Assembly: GCA_024696635.1 (NCBI GenBank)
Contig: JAILGP010000129.1
Coordinates: forward strand, 1-36,151
Source of the DNA: Eubacterium sp.
Lineage (GTDB): Bacteria; Bacillota; Clostridia; Lachnospirales; Lachnospiraceae
DNA: 36,151 bases
Direction: 5' to 3'
Part shown: positions 26,440 through 35,257 of the stretch, one piece after another
How the letters are laid out: each line of letters opens with the position of its first letter
Numbering within the stretch: position 1 is the stretch's first letter
Notes under the pieces: generated by a model
Databases searched by the model: none
The model's input: the letters and a program-made list of their open reading frames with translations, nothing else
Told to the model about the DNA's origin: nothing
Program-made: the position numbers and the translations under genes

Positions 26440-26614
26440 TTTCTAATCAATTTCGATTGAATTTCCTTTTTTTTTACTAAATTTCGACCACATTCAACAA
26501 TTTATACATTTTTTCGTTTGCTCATTTGTGGATTTTCTATAAACAGCAAAAAGAGATAATAAGTTTTAGTAATGATTATTTTTACTTAATTATTTACTTA
26601 ATTTTTAATCATTC

Positions 26615-27598
26615 TTATATAAAAGGTCTTCTATCCAATATCAGAGATAATGGTTTTGATGTTTTTATATAGCCTGGGATTACATCTTGCATTACCGCTA
26701 TTGCACTTATTACTGCAAGGAAATTATTCATATCATCAAATACATCATACTTATTATTTTCATTTAAAATCATATTCATCAGCTTATCGCATAAGTTTTT
26801 GATTATAATCTGACTTTCCTCAAACCTTTTCCCGCTTCTTCTTTGGGCATGTACCAATAAATAGGTAAAATCTATATAAGGCCAACCAGGTCTGTCAAAA
26901 ACCATCTTGCATTCTTCATTATGATTATATGCATCTATGCATGTATCAAGTATCTTGTCCACTTCCTTAATCGGCCTTTTAGCATATTCATAATTAAAAA
27001 CATAATGAAATGCAGCTGCTATATAATGAAACAATGGAGCTTTACTTTCTTTACCCATCCATAGTCCATTATTCATATCCTCATTCTTATCCAACCAATC
27101 AAAATAGTAATCTTCCCATTCATCTGAAGACATACCAGTAAGGAGCATGGATCCATATATTCCGGCCCCCCAATGAGCGCCTAACCAAGGATCATTATCC
27201 CAGTCAATCTTATCCATAAAAGCATATATTCCATCTTTGGTAATATATTCAGAAAAGCCCTCTGCCTTATAATCAGGTACAGCATCCAGCAATTCTAAAG
27301 CACCAGCTGCAAATGCCGTCGTATGACAGACAACACTTCCTTCATATTTGAACAGACCGTCTAATGGATCTTGATAAGCCTTTATCTCTCTTATCAAACC
27401 CTCTCTTTCAGTTTCTGGAATTCCACCTAATGTATAATAAATATCCGTCGCCAGGGAAGCACCATATACAGACGCCTCCATATCTCTACTATTCTTTTCG
27501 TCCTGTTTCAGCCATCTGCGATATTTTCCCACCTGTCCAATATTATGCTTACCTATCGCATCATATGCCTTATCAATAAATTCTCTTAAATCGTACAT
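26615..27598 (-). CDS. Uncharacterised helical protein, possible alpha/alpha-toroid glycan enzyme
   Basis: I do not recognise a family. The 327-residue protein has no signal peptide or membrane segment. It is rich in Trp, Tyr and Asp, with spaced helical motifs such as YQDPLDGLFKYEGSVVCHTTAFAAGALELL, WDNDPWLGAHWGAGIYGSMLL and WPYIDFTYLLVHAQRRSGKR. The pattern resembles alpha/alpha-barrel proteins, including polysaccharide lyases, GH88/105 and terpene-cyclase-like toroids. It is the last gene of the GH42-DUF624 unit, 59 bp after DUF624, with a weak ribosome site before ATG. It may be a cytoplasmic enzyme for RG-I fragments; that is inference from context only. Confidence 0.75.
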   Translation of the reverse strand: MYDLREFIDKAYDAIGKHNIGQVGKYRRWLKQDEKNSRDMEASVYGASLATDIYYTLGGIPETEREGLIREIKAYQDPLDGLFKYEGSVVCHTTAFAAGALELLDAVPDYKAEGFSEYITKDGIYAFMDKIDWDNDPWLGAHWGAGIYGSMLLTGMSSDEWEDYYFDWLDKNEDMNNGLWMGKESKAPLFHYIAAAFHYVFNYEYAKRPIKEVDKILDTCIDAYNHNEECKMVFDRPGWPYIDFTYLLVHAQRRSGKRFEESQIIIKNLCDKLMNMILNENNKYDVFDDMNNFLAVISAIAVMQDVIPGYIKTSKPLSLILDRRPFI

Positions 27599-27657
27599 TT
27601 TTTTGCCCTATCCATTTTTATTAAAATAATTTTAGTTTTTTCTTAAACTATTTCTTC

Positions 27658-28317
27658 CTATTCACTTAACCCTTCTTCAGTAACATTTTCCTCATAATCA
27701 TTTTCAAGTCCTTCATTCTTATCCCACACATCAAATATTCTCTTCATAAAACTTCCCTGAAGGTAAAGTATAGATGCACATCCAGCAAATATTATAAGAG
27801 GAAGCAATCCCATATAAAGATAAGCAAGATAGATAATGCCTATAAATGAGGCAAAAATCAAAATACTATAATATATCTTGACTATAGTAATAAGAAGGGC
27901 CGTTCTATATAAAGCAGGTATGGTCATTTCATAATGGGAAATCAGTGAAAATATATTTATATTAAGGGCCAGGATAAAAAATGTTACAAATAGCAGCATA
28001 AACCAATATAGCCTGGTGCATCCCACATTATAAATATAAATCCAGTCAGCCGTGAGGACCGCCATAATGAAAGCCTGTACAGCCCAAACCTTAGTAGATT
28101 GTTTAAAATTCTCCTTAAAACATATAAAAAACGGTTTAAATATAGAATGTTCACCATAATTCAGAACCCTTTGCGTTGTATAATAACGGGCAGTTAAGGA
28201 TGCACCTATGGTAACTATAGGAATACAGCATATAAAACTAATTGCATATATAAGGAACAAATTAACAGTCTTTTCTATAAATTGAATAACCGGACCATTG
28301 TAATTTAATACCTTCAA
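27658..28317 (-). CDS. DUF624 (YesL-like) membrane protein, second copy
   Basis: A 219-residue membrane protein of the YesL/DUF624 family with about five helices. The N-terminus NYNGPVIQFIEKTVNLFLIYAISFICCIPIVTIGASLTARYY aligns by eye with the copy at 21833-22537. An acidic tail again ends the protein. It starts at TTG with AGGAGG eight bases upstream, 12 bp after the GH42 stop. The function is unknown. Having two copies in one locus, one per enzyme cluster, fits an accessory role in sugar import or its control. Confidence 0.87.
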   Translation of the reverse strand: MKVLNYNGPVIQFIEKTVNLFLIYAISFICCIPIVTIGASLTARYYTTQRVLNYGEHSIFKPFFICFKENFKQSTKVWAVQAFIMAVLTADWIYIYNVGCTRLYWFMLLFVTFFILALNINIFSLISHYEMTIPALYRTALLITIVKIYYSILIFASFIGIIYLAYLYMGLLPLIIFAGCASILYLQGSFMKRIFDVWDKNEGLENDYEENVTEEGLSE

Positions 28318-28329
28318 TCAGTTCACCTC

Positions 28330-30270
28330 CTAAATCTCCATCACTTTCATTTCAAAGGCCTTAAGACTAATCCTTTGACCTGAAATCTCCAACTCCTTTA
28401 TATTCTCAGAATTATTAAAAATACAAATTATATCCAGCGAATCTCCAACTCTTCTTGTGATTTCAACATTTTCAGGAAGATTGTCATAATAAGAAATTTT
28501 CAGATCATCAAGAATCTCCTTGGCTATTTTCTCATACATAGTCCTTTTTCCAACACTGCCTATATAATAAGCCTTACCCTTACCATAGGTATTTACTGTT
28601 ATTGCTGGTTTGCCTTTATAAAAACCGCCTTCATAATATGCCAAAGCATCTCCACCATCTAATTCCAAAACATCGCACCACTGTCTGCAGGTGAATATTT
28701 CTCCATCAGAAAACTTTATTTCTACGGTATCATTTCCAATTGAATCATACTCCGCAACATGACAGCCCACCATATCCCTATATAATGTAGGAAGCAGATC
28801 CATAATGCAGTTATTAGAAGAATCCTTTACGCCACTTCTTACACCAAGGATTACCCTGCCACCATTTCTTGCAAACTCATGCAGATTATTTACAGTTTCT
28901 TCATCTGTAACATAGGAAAGTGGAATGCAAACAACCTTATAATCCTGCAAATCAGCCTTTTGACTTATGATGTCAACATTTATACCATATCTTTTAAATG
29001 CTGCGTGCAGGAGTTTTAATTGCTCATAATAATACATTCCATTTGTCTGAGGCTGCATATTTAAAGCCCATTCGTTTTCGGCTGAATAAAGAATAGCCAC
29101 ATCCGAATGAATATCCGTATCTGAATATTTTTCAAGTTCCCTCGCTCTTCGGCACAGATCTTCAAATTCCCTGAAACGTCTTCCCGGTATATTTGAATGA
29201 TCCAGCAGACCATGCCAATACATTTCCGCTCCCTTAGTTGCTGTACGCCATCTGAAATGTACCACAGTGTCAGCTCCATGCATGAAGGACTGAAGTGAAT
29301 AGCCTTCAAGCATTCCCGGTCTTGTAGTCTTAGCCATAGGCGCCCAGGATCCTATTCCTCCACTTAGTTCTTCCATAATCCAGAATTTTTTTCTAAGGCC
29401 GCCTCTCATAAAATCCAGATGAAAGGCATGGGAATAAATATCCTCAAGGTCATCTGGTATATCCGTGGTTGGATAGTTATCGTAGGCTACAAAGTCTAGA
29501 CTTCTGAATTGTTCATATATATCCGGCATATTTTCACAGAACCAGGTGTTAGTAGTTATCTTTGTCCCGGGCATATATTTTCTTATGATTTCCGCCTGAA
29601 AATCACAAAACTCAGCCACATCTTCCGACGCTCTTCTCTTATAATCAAGCATATAAGATGGATTAAGCCAATTTTCCGGACTATCTCCATAGGGTGGATC
29701 TATCTGACTCCAATCAGAATATTCCCCGCTCCACACTACCATTCCATAGGTATTATTTAGATTTTCAAGACTCTTGTATCTGGCTTTAAGCCACTGTCTA
29801 TGCTTTTCGTTGCATTTGTCGCAATAACATATTCTTGCATCAAGTTCATTATCAATCTGCCAGGCACATATAATCTTTCTATCCTTATAATGGTCGGCCA
29901 TCTTTTCTATGATTTTCTCAGCAAAAAATCTGAACTTAGGACTATTATAGCATCTATGCCCACGTATTCCTACAGCCATTCTCTTACCATCTCTTTCCAC
30001 AGGAATGACCTCAGGATATTTCTGAAACATCCATCTTGGTGGATTGTTGGTAGGTGTACACATTACAACATCAATATCATATTCTTCAAAAAGACCGACA
30101 ATTTCATCCAGCCAGGCAAAGTCATATATACCTTCAGCTGGTTCAAGCCTTTGCCAGCAGAATTCCGCAAGTCTTACCACCTTAACCCCAGTTTTAGCCA
30201 TAAGCTTTACATCATCCAGCCACATGCTTTTATCCCATTGCTCAGGATAATAATCAACCCCAATAACCAT
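28330..30270 (-). CDS. GH42 beta-galactosidase
   Basis: Removes beta-linked galactose from galacto-oligosaccharides, here probably RG-I side chains. It has 646 residues from the chosen ATG. The TIM barrel starts MVIGVDYYPEQWD. The acid/base Glu142 is in WQIDNELDARICYC and the probable nucleophile Glu300 in KFWIMEELSGG. Cysteines 107, 148, 150 and 153 match the GH42 zinc site. The trimerisation and small C-terminal beta domains follow. The frame is open to a TTG at 30288, but AGGAGG lies between that codon and the ATG, so 30270 is the start. It resembles YesZ, has no signal peptide, and leads a three-gene unit with DUF624 and the 327-residue protein. Confidence 0.94.
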   Translation of the reverse strand: MVIGVDYYPEQWDKSMWLDDVKLMAKTGVKVVRLAEFCWQRLEPAEGIYDFAWLDEIVGLFEEYDIDVVMCTPTNNPPRWMFQKYPEVIPVERDGKRMAVGIRGHRCYNSPKFRFFAEKIIEKMADHYKDRKIICAWQIDNELDARICYCDKCNEKHRQWLKARYKSLENLNNTYGMVVWSGEYSDWSQIDPPYGDSPENWLNPSYMLDYKRRASEDVAEFCDFQAEIIRKYMPGTKITTNTWFCENMPDIYEQFRSLDFVAYDNYPTTDIPDDLEDIYSHAFHLDFMRGGLRKKFWIMEELSGGIGSWAPMAKTTRPGMLEGYSLQSFMHGADTVVHFRWRTATKGAEMYWHGLLDHSNIPGRRFREFEDLCRRARELEKYSDTDIHSDVAILYSAENEWALNMQPQTNGMYYYEQLKLLHAAFKRYGINVDIISQKADLQDYKVVCIPLSYVTDEETVNNLHEFARNGGRVILGVRSGVKDSSNNCIMDLLPTLYRDMVGCHVAEYDSIGNDTVEIKFSDGEIFTCRQWCDVLELDGGDALAYYEGGFYKGKPAITVNTYGKGKAYYIGSVGKRTMYEKIAKEILDDLKISYYDNLPENVEITRRVGDSLDIICIFNNSENIKELEISGQRISLKAFEMKVMEI

Positions 30271-30310
30271 AATTACCTCCTGTCCCAAAATAAAGTATCC
30301 ATCACTTAAT

Positions 30311-30340
30311 TATATTTAATTCACTATATTTCACTCATAA
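30311..30340 (-). promoter_or_regulatory. Tentative promoter of the GH42 operon
   Basis: On the minus strand TTAGCA is followed after 18 bases by TATAGT, about 40-70 bases before the GH42 start. It is a weak match and placed by eye. No operator-like repeat is apparent here, unlike before the other units. Confidence 0.3.
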
Positions 30341-30383
30341 AATAATTGCTAATCCGGTCATATTCTAAACACTTTTATTTAAG

Positions 30384-30415
30384 CAAAAAGCATATATCCC
30401 CATAAGATATATGCT
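30384..30415 (-). terminator. Rho-independent terminator after the kinase-like gene
   Basis: The minus-strand AGCATATATC and GATATATGCT pair perfectly over 10 bp with a 7-nt loop, followed by TTTTTGC. It lies about 110 bases after the 769-residue gene's stop. A second, weaker stem (AAGGGT/ACCCTT, 30429-30454) precedes it in the transcript. Confidence 0.8.
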
Positions 30416-30525
30416 CTTTACCATATAGAAGGGTTTTTCTTTTATAATACCCTTTTAATTATTTATTATTCTATTCAAACCCTAGAAATATTATTGCAAT
30501 TTCGACCATGATTTCCTTTTCACAA

Positions 30526-32835
30526 TCAAGCCTTTTTTATCTTACTATCTTTTTTTATTTTATCTCTTTCATTAACCACCTTATTATTATCTTTATTATT
30601 ATCTTTATTTTTACCCTTATTATCATTTTTAGCCAGGAAGTCAGCTACTCTACGAAGATTCCCCTTAATAGTCATCTTCTCTTCAGAAGTAATTTTTTGA
30701 TTTTCCTTAGCAAAATCGATTATCTCCTTAGCAGCGTCCATTCTTGCTTTAGTATAAGAACCAGGTTTTTTACCATTCTTAGAAAACTCTTTCCTCTTTT
30801 CTTCATAATAAGTACTTGCAACTTTTTGAACATTATTCATTGCCTTATTAAGAATTTCCAAATCAGAGACATTGGTATACTGAGCCATAAGTGTTTCAAC
30901 TGAATTATCGCCTGATGCTATAGCATTTTCAGCATTCTTAATACGTGTATTAATCTTATTAACTAATCTCTTATACTCTTTCACAGCCTTCTGCATGTTT
31001 TCATAATTGTCTGATGTTCTAAGAGAACTGGTTCTACTATTAAGCAGCTTATCAAACTTCTTAGCGTGATCCAGTTGATTTTCTATTCCATCTTTTGTGG
31101 CACGATTTATGTTATCAGCCATAATCATATTATTCTTCACCGAATCTGCAGCAAGTTTAGGCATATCTTCAATTGCTTCAACAGCTCTCTTAAAAAGATT
31201 ATTTCTCTTTATCATATCGTCATGCGTCAGGTTTTTCCAGGATTCATCATCAAGCTCAACAATACGATTTTTATTATTAGTATCACCTTCCCTTACCATG
31301 TCACGACTTAATTTTATTGCATTTTTTAAATTTTCAAGTCGCTTCTTTGCCGCAAGAATTTCTATTTCTGAAACAAGGCCTCTTAAAGAAAACTCCAACT
31401 GAGCAGAATTTAAACCAAGAACCTTATTAGCTGTATTAGAACTAATAAATCCCATATTTTTAGGAACCACCATCATATTCACATCATTTTTATCACTATA
31501 TATACGACCAAATGATGCATCATTATCTATGCCCTGGGCCCCAGCAAATTTTCCATACTCATCAAACTTGATAAATACATTTCCACCATGCCTGTCAACA
31601 TTGCCACAAAGGTAATCAAGCACCTGAATATCCGCTATATCTCTATATCCCTGTCCATTATGATTTTCAAAGGTACTTTTATTCACATATTGGCCTGCTA
31701 TCCCTGGATGATTAGGATCTACATATGGAGACTCTTCCATAAATGTTCCATCTACCACACTTCCATCCTGAGTTTTTATTTTAATACTCTGGGAATGACA
31801 TATAACATGACCAAGATCCAGAAGCTCCGCCACCGTACTCATAGCTGTATTTCTAGTATCTATTCTGGTCTTATCCTCTAATCCAGCAACCTTATAACCT
31901 AAAAAATGAACTAAATCAGCTTTGGCCATCTTACAAAATTCTTTTGCTGCCTTTTTTCCACATAAGCCCTCTACCGCTTCCACACTTATGCCATTCACCT
32001 TTGCAAGCTCATTAAAAAATTTATCTGTAGAGAATTTAGCATTAGTAATATTATTTCCTTTTCCTATAAATGACCTCAAGAAATTATAGGTCATAAAAAT
32101 CTTATCATCTACAGGATGATCCTGGGATTTATTTTCTGTCTTACTATAGTATTCATTATATTTTTCCAGAAAATTATTTATCAAACTGGCCCCTCTATTG
32201 CTCTTAGCCTTAGATGCAGTTTTCGCAAGCATACTACCTATACTAGCTACAGGATCACAATATGAATCCTTAGTAAAATACCCGTGAATAGTTTTTCCAT
32301 CAATTCCTTTTATTGACATAGGAATTCTTTGGGACATATTTCCACCCACAGTTTCAATTTTTTTATTTCTTAGATCTACCACCTTACTTCTTGCATCATC
32401 TAATAAATCAGGTAAGGTTTTTTCTTCTTTCTTGGGATTATAAGCAATAATAGTTCTTTGCTCAGAAGATAAAATATCAGCAAGTTTTTTTGTGATTATA
32501 AATACATTTTTCAAGTCAGGATCTTTAACATTTTTATTTTCAGCCAAAAACTTTTCCATTGAAATAGAGGTATCCTTAAAATTCTTTTTTAAGAGACTTA
32601 AATTTTCATCCTTAATAAGAGGCCAGCCTGATTGGTCCGGTTTCATAAGTGTACTCATATTATTATTCAGAGTATTTAAATGCAAAATAAAATCCTTATA
32701 TGCTGCATTTTCAATCTTCGAATTATTTAACTCATGAATAAGCTTTTCCCTAGTCACCTCATAATCTTCCTGGACTAATTGATCAGCATCTTCATATATT
32801 AATTTTTCATCTAAAACATCTAACGATTCTTTCAT
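30526..32835 (-). CDS. Large protein with PI3/4-kinase- or HipA-like kinase signature
   Basis: A 769-residue protein without signal peptide or membrane helices. The centre looks like an atypical protein/lipid-kinase fold: a Gly-rich strand pair (IKGIDGKTIHGYFTKDS, about 175-191), a hinge-like segment AELLDLGHVICHS...FMEES (about 336-369), a catalytic loop GNVDRHGGNVFIKFD (Asp414, Asn419) and a metal loop GIDNDASFG (Asp437). D-R-H-x-x-N followed by a D-N/F-D loop is found in PI3/4-kinases, actin-fragmin kinase and HipA-like proteins. The rest is helical and charged, ending in a Lys/Asn/Asp-rich tail (737-769). AGGAG precedes ATG. No partner gene is adjacent. Kinase activity and target are inferred. 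Confidence 0.78.
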   Translation of the reverse strand: MKESLDVLDEKLIYEDADQLVQEDYEVTREKLIHELNNSKIENAAYKDFILHLNTLNNNMSTLMKPDQSGWPLIKDENLSLLKKNFKDTSISMEKFLAENKNVKDPDLKNVFIITKKLADILSSEQRTIIAYNPKKEEKTLPDLLDDARSKVVDLRNKKIETVGGNMSQRIPMSIKGIDGKTIHGYFTKDSYCDPVASIGSMLAKTASKAKSNRGASLINNFLEKYNEYYSKTENKSQDHPVDDKIFMTYNFLRSFIGKGNNITNAKFSTDKFFNELAKVNGISVEAVEGLCGKKAAKEFCKMAKADLVHFLGYKVAGLEDKTRIDTRNTAMSTVAELLDLGHVICHSQSIKIKTQDGSVVDGTFMEESPYVDPNHPGIAGQYVNKSTFENHNGQGYRDIADIQVLDYLCGNVDRHGGNVFIKFDEYGKFAGAQGIDNDASFGRIYSDKNDVNMMVVPKNMGFISSNTANKVLGLNSAQLEFSLRGLVSEIEILAAKKRLENLKNAIKLSRDMVREGDTNNKNRIVELDDESWKNLTHDDMIKRNNLFKRAVEAIEDMPKLAADSVKNNMIMADNINRATKDGIENQLDHAKKFDKLLNSRTSSLRTSDNYENMQKAVKEYKRLVNKINTRIKNAENAIASGDNSVETLMAQYTNVSDLEILNKAMNNVQKVASTYYEEKRKEFSKNGKKPGSYTKARMDAAKEIIDFAKENQKITSEEKMTIKGNLRRVADFLAKNDNKGKNKDNNKDNNKVVNERDKIKKDSKIKKA

Positions 32836-32956
32836 AAGTACACTCCTATTATCGTTTACTTAACTTACATATATTATTTATAAGATATCATTAGATTACT
32901 CCTTGCATGATAACAAATGAGCAACAAAATTTTCACAGGATTATAATTGAATGAAC

Positions 32957-33268
32957 TTAGCAGCCCTTTTTACCAGCTTTATGGTCCTGAATAGAGCATG
33001 CACTTGCACCACCATACTCAACCAGGCCAACATCCTCCGGCTTAAGGGTTATAGTTCCATCTTCAAGTACAAAGGCAGGAATTCCCACATCCCCCACTTC
33101 CTTTGAATGATCAAATGCAGGACTCTTATCCCTAAGCCTTGTAAATTTACCCATATTCCTAATATTCTCACCTATATTTATATATTCAAATTCACTCTCA
33201 CGTCCCTTAATCTGCTCATGAATAAAGTCACAATAAGGACAGGTTGGCATTCCATAAATTTTTATCAT
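32957..33268 (-). CDS. Glutaredoxin-like thiol-disulfide protein
   Basis: A small thioredoxin-fold protein of 103 residues. The active site CPYC (Cys10, Cys13) follows MIKIYGMPT, the cis-proline is in DVGIPAFVLEDG (near residue 64), and the end is Cys-containing (ACSIQDHKAGKKGC). It resembles glutaredoxin-related proteins of anaerobic Firmicutes. The open frame begins at a GTG at 33274, but AAGGAG is only three bases from it, while ATG at 33268 has nine-base spacing and is preferred. No clear operon partner; the gap to the next gene is 111 bp. Confidence 0.88.
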   Translation of the reverse strand: MIKIYGMPTCPYCDFIHEQIKGRESEFEYINIGENIRNMGKFTRLRDKSPAFDHSKEVGDVGIPAFVLEDGTITLKPEDVGLVEYGGASACSIQDHKAGKKGC

Positions 33269-33379
33269 TTTCACATTCTCCTTTTTTACAAATTTCCCAC
33301 AGGGCTGTCATTTAAGCTTCTCTTAAACATATACCCTCACAGATTCGACTAATTGCTACTACTCTGAAAAGTTTTATAT

Positions 33380-34099
33380 TTATTTCTTTATATTACGATT
33401 TCTAAATGTTAAGAAAAGCATAATCGTTGCAAATACCAGGCCTATTCCCATTAGCATTTTATTATCAGGCATTTTGGTTGATTTATCATCAGACTTTTTA
33501 TGATATTTTAAGTCGGATTTCTTAAGACGGTAATCGCAGCAATCATCCCCCTCAGCAACCGACTTAGTACGCACATAATCAATTCCTCGAAAGCCAGTCA
33601 TATATTCCTTATCCATGCAACATATCATCTGGGCAGCCTCCGGAGTTCCCAGTTTCCTCGCTCTATCATAAAGAGGACAGCCTACAACATCTAGAGAGCA
33701 TTCACTATCTGTAACATGTACATCTTTACATTCATAGCCATCACTCATCTTTGCCGCAATCTTATCCATGTTTTTCCACATTAGTCCCGGAATTCCAGGC
33801 AAAGCCGTTATCCTGCTAAATATTTTTTTCATCTTAAGACCAGTCTTTTTTCCATAAGCACGTGTAAGTTCCAGAGCCTGACCTGGAAAATAATTATCTA
33901 TAGCCCTAAATAATGCTACAGCCGGAAAAACAAACTGCTTATCCGTACTATCAGCACCAGGTATTGACTGTTCCAATTCACAAACTTGATTATTGGCATA
34001 CTTCCATATCATTTCTGCCCTTTCGCTACCAAATCTTTCTATCAAATCCTTTTTAAAATTTTTATAAATAAGAGATTTATCTAACTTGTTTGCATCCAT
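33380..34099 (-). CDS. L-2-amino-thiazoline-4-carboxylic acid hydrolase-family protein with C-terminal membrane anchor
   Basis: A 239-residue protein recognised by the family pattern CPLYD (near 141), GTPEAAQMICCMDKEYMTGF, DYVRTKS and GDDCCDYRL (near 184-192), with several conserved cysteines. Family members hydrolyse the thiazoline ring on the way to L-cysteine, though most, including this one, are untested. After the domain come a Lys/Asp-rich linker and one membrane helix (about 215-233) with an RNRNIKK tail, which would anchor it with the enzyme in the cytoplasm. A longer frame opens at a GTG (34138), but AAGGAG nine bases before ATG 34099 decides the start. Confidence 0.85.
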   Translation of the reverse strand: MDANKLDKSLIYKNFKKDLIERFGSERAEMIWKYANNQVCELEQSIPGADSTDKQFVFPAVALFRAIDNYFPGQALELTRAYGKKTGLKMKKIFSRITALPGIPGLMWKNMDKIAAKMSDGYECKDVHVTDSECSLDVVGCPLYDRARKLGTPEAAQMICCMDKEYMTGFRGIDYVRTKSVAEGDDCCDYRLKKSDLKYHKKSDDKSTKMPDNKMLMGIGLVFATIMLFLTFRNRNIKK

Positions 34100-34229
34100 A
34101 ATACAGTACTCCTTTACTATATAATTTAGAATTGCCACAATACTTTGTTTTATTATATTACCAGAATCCCCTGCTTTACCATACTATTTACTCTTATTAT
34201 ACAATTTAATCCAATTAGATTATTTGCCA

Positions 34230-35195
34230 CTACTCTGCATTTAATTCATGATCATTTATCTCCATATTTTCCTGACGCCTCATAAATAGAATTCTTGAAC
34301 AAATCATAAATATTGTGATTCCAACAGACACCAGTATAGGGTAAATTATCAGCATATCTTCCGGAATGATAAGACTCAGTATGGCTATGGCTCCAGCAGG
34401 TGGCATATACATATGAAAAATGTGTATCATCAAAAGTGTAAGAATCATGATGATAGCCGCTCCGGCAAATGTCGGTATTCCCAGTTTTATAATCAGAAAG
34501 GCTCTGACCAGAAAACCAACAAATCCACAATAAGTTACCAGAATTATAGTTTTGACAGGCTTATTTCTTGTTTTATTTCTCGGTCTTGAGAATTCAGTAA
34601 ATGCAACCAAAATAGGTGGTGCTATTACAAATCTATAACCATGAGAAAAGCATATTCCACCAACAATTGCCACTATAATAAATCTAAGCAGAAGATCCTT
34701 CCAATCCTCTTTACTACTTAACAGCACCGGTTTATAGTCTTCATTTTCTCTAACCCCCATTTTTATTAAGAGCTTATGAAAAATAACCAGTAAGGAAGTA
34801 AGTATAAATGCAGATATAGGATATACCCAGGTGGTAGTCTGCAGCATAACCGGAAGTACTATTGCAGAAACAAAGGGCGCAAATGTAGTACCCGAATATA
34901 AAAACAAAATCTGGGATAATAAAAAAGCAATAAGAAGTTCTGGAAACACACCAATAGAAAGCTTCCTTACTATAATCACCCCCATAAATGCACAGCCAGT
35001 AATAAGTAGTAGCATTCTTCTTCCATTTACCATCCAGCTACGCTTCTGAGCCACAAGATAACCAACTGATAAGGCTGCCATCTCCGGAAATATAATCTCC
35101 TTCTCATCAAAAAAATCTGCCGCAAAAACCATAACAGAAACCAGTATTATTGCGAGTATATCAGTTAATAAATATTTATGCATTTTACTCTTCAT
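34230..35195 (-). CDS. HPP-family-like integral membrane protein
   Basis: A 321-residue membrane protein with about eight to ten helices. The end contains HMYMPPAGAIAILSLIIPEDML, close to the HPPAGAxA signature of the HPP family. A related stretch, FAPFVSAIVLPVMLQTTTWVYP, occurs in the first half, so the protein looks like two HPP-like modules joined. Some HPP proteins move nitrite; most are uncharacterised, and the substrate here is unknown. The ribosome site is weak (ATGGA). It lies between an AraC regulator and the ATC-hydrolase-like gene, same strand. Confidence 0.72.
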   Translation of the reverse strand: MKSKMHKYLLTDILAIILVSVMVFAADFFDEKEIIFPEMAALSVGYLVAQKRSWMVNGRRMLLLITGCAFMGVIIVRKLSIGVFPELLIAFLLSQILFLYSGTTFAPFVSAIVLPVMLQTTTWVYPISAFILTSLLVIFHKLLIKMGVRENEDYKPVLLSSKEDWKDLLLRFIIVAIVGGICFSHGYRFVIAPPILVAFTEFSRPRNKTRNKPVKTIILVTYCGFVGFLVRAFLIIKLGIPTFAGAAIIMILTLLMIHIFHMYMPPAGAIAILSLIIPEDMLIIYPILVSVGITIFMICSRILFMRRQENMEINDHELNAE

Positions 35196-35257
35196 TTTTT
35201 TCCATCCGATAATTTTTTAGTATCATATTCTTAGCTTAAATAATTACAAACCCTATA

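Noticed and set aside
29800-30309. Open plus-strand frame of 169 codons
   Set aside because: Antisense to the conserved catalytic region of GH42, with no family features.
32836-32956. Promoter or leader peptide before the kinase-like gene
   Set aside because: A GGAG-ATG with five codons can be drawn, but no convincing -35/-10 pair or structure supports it.
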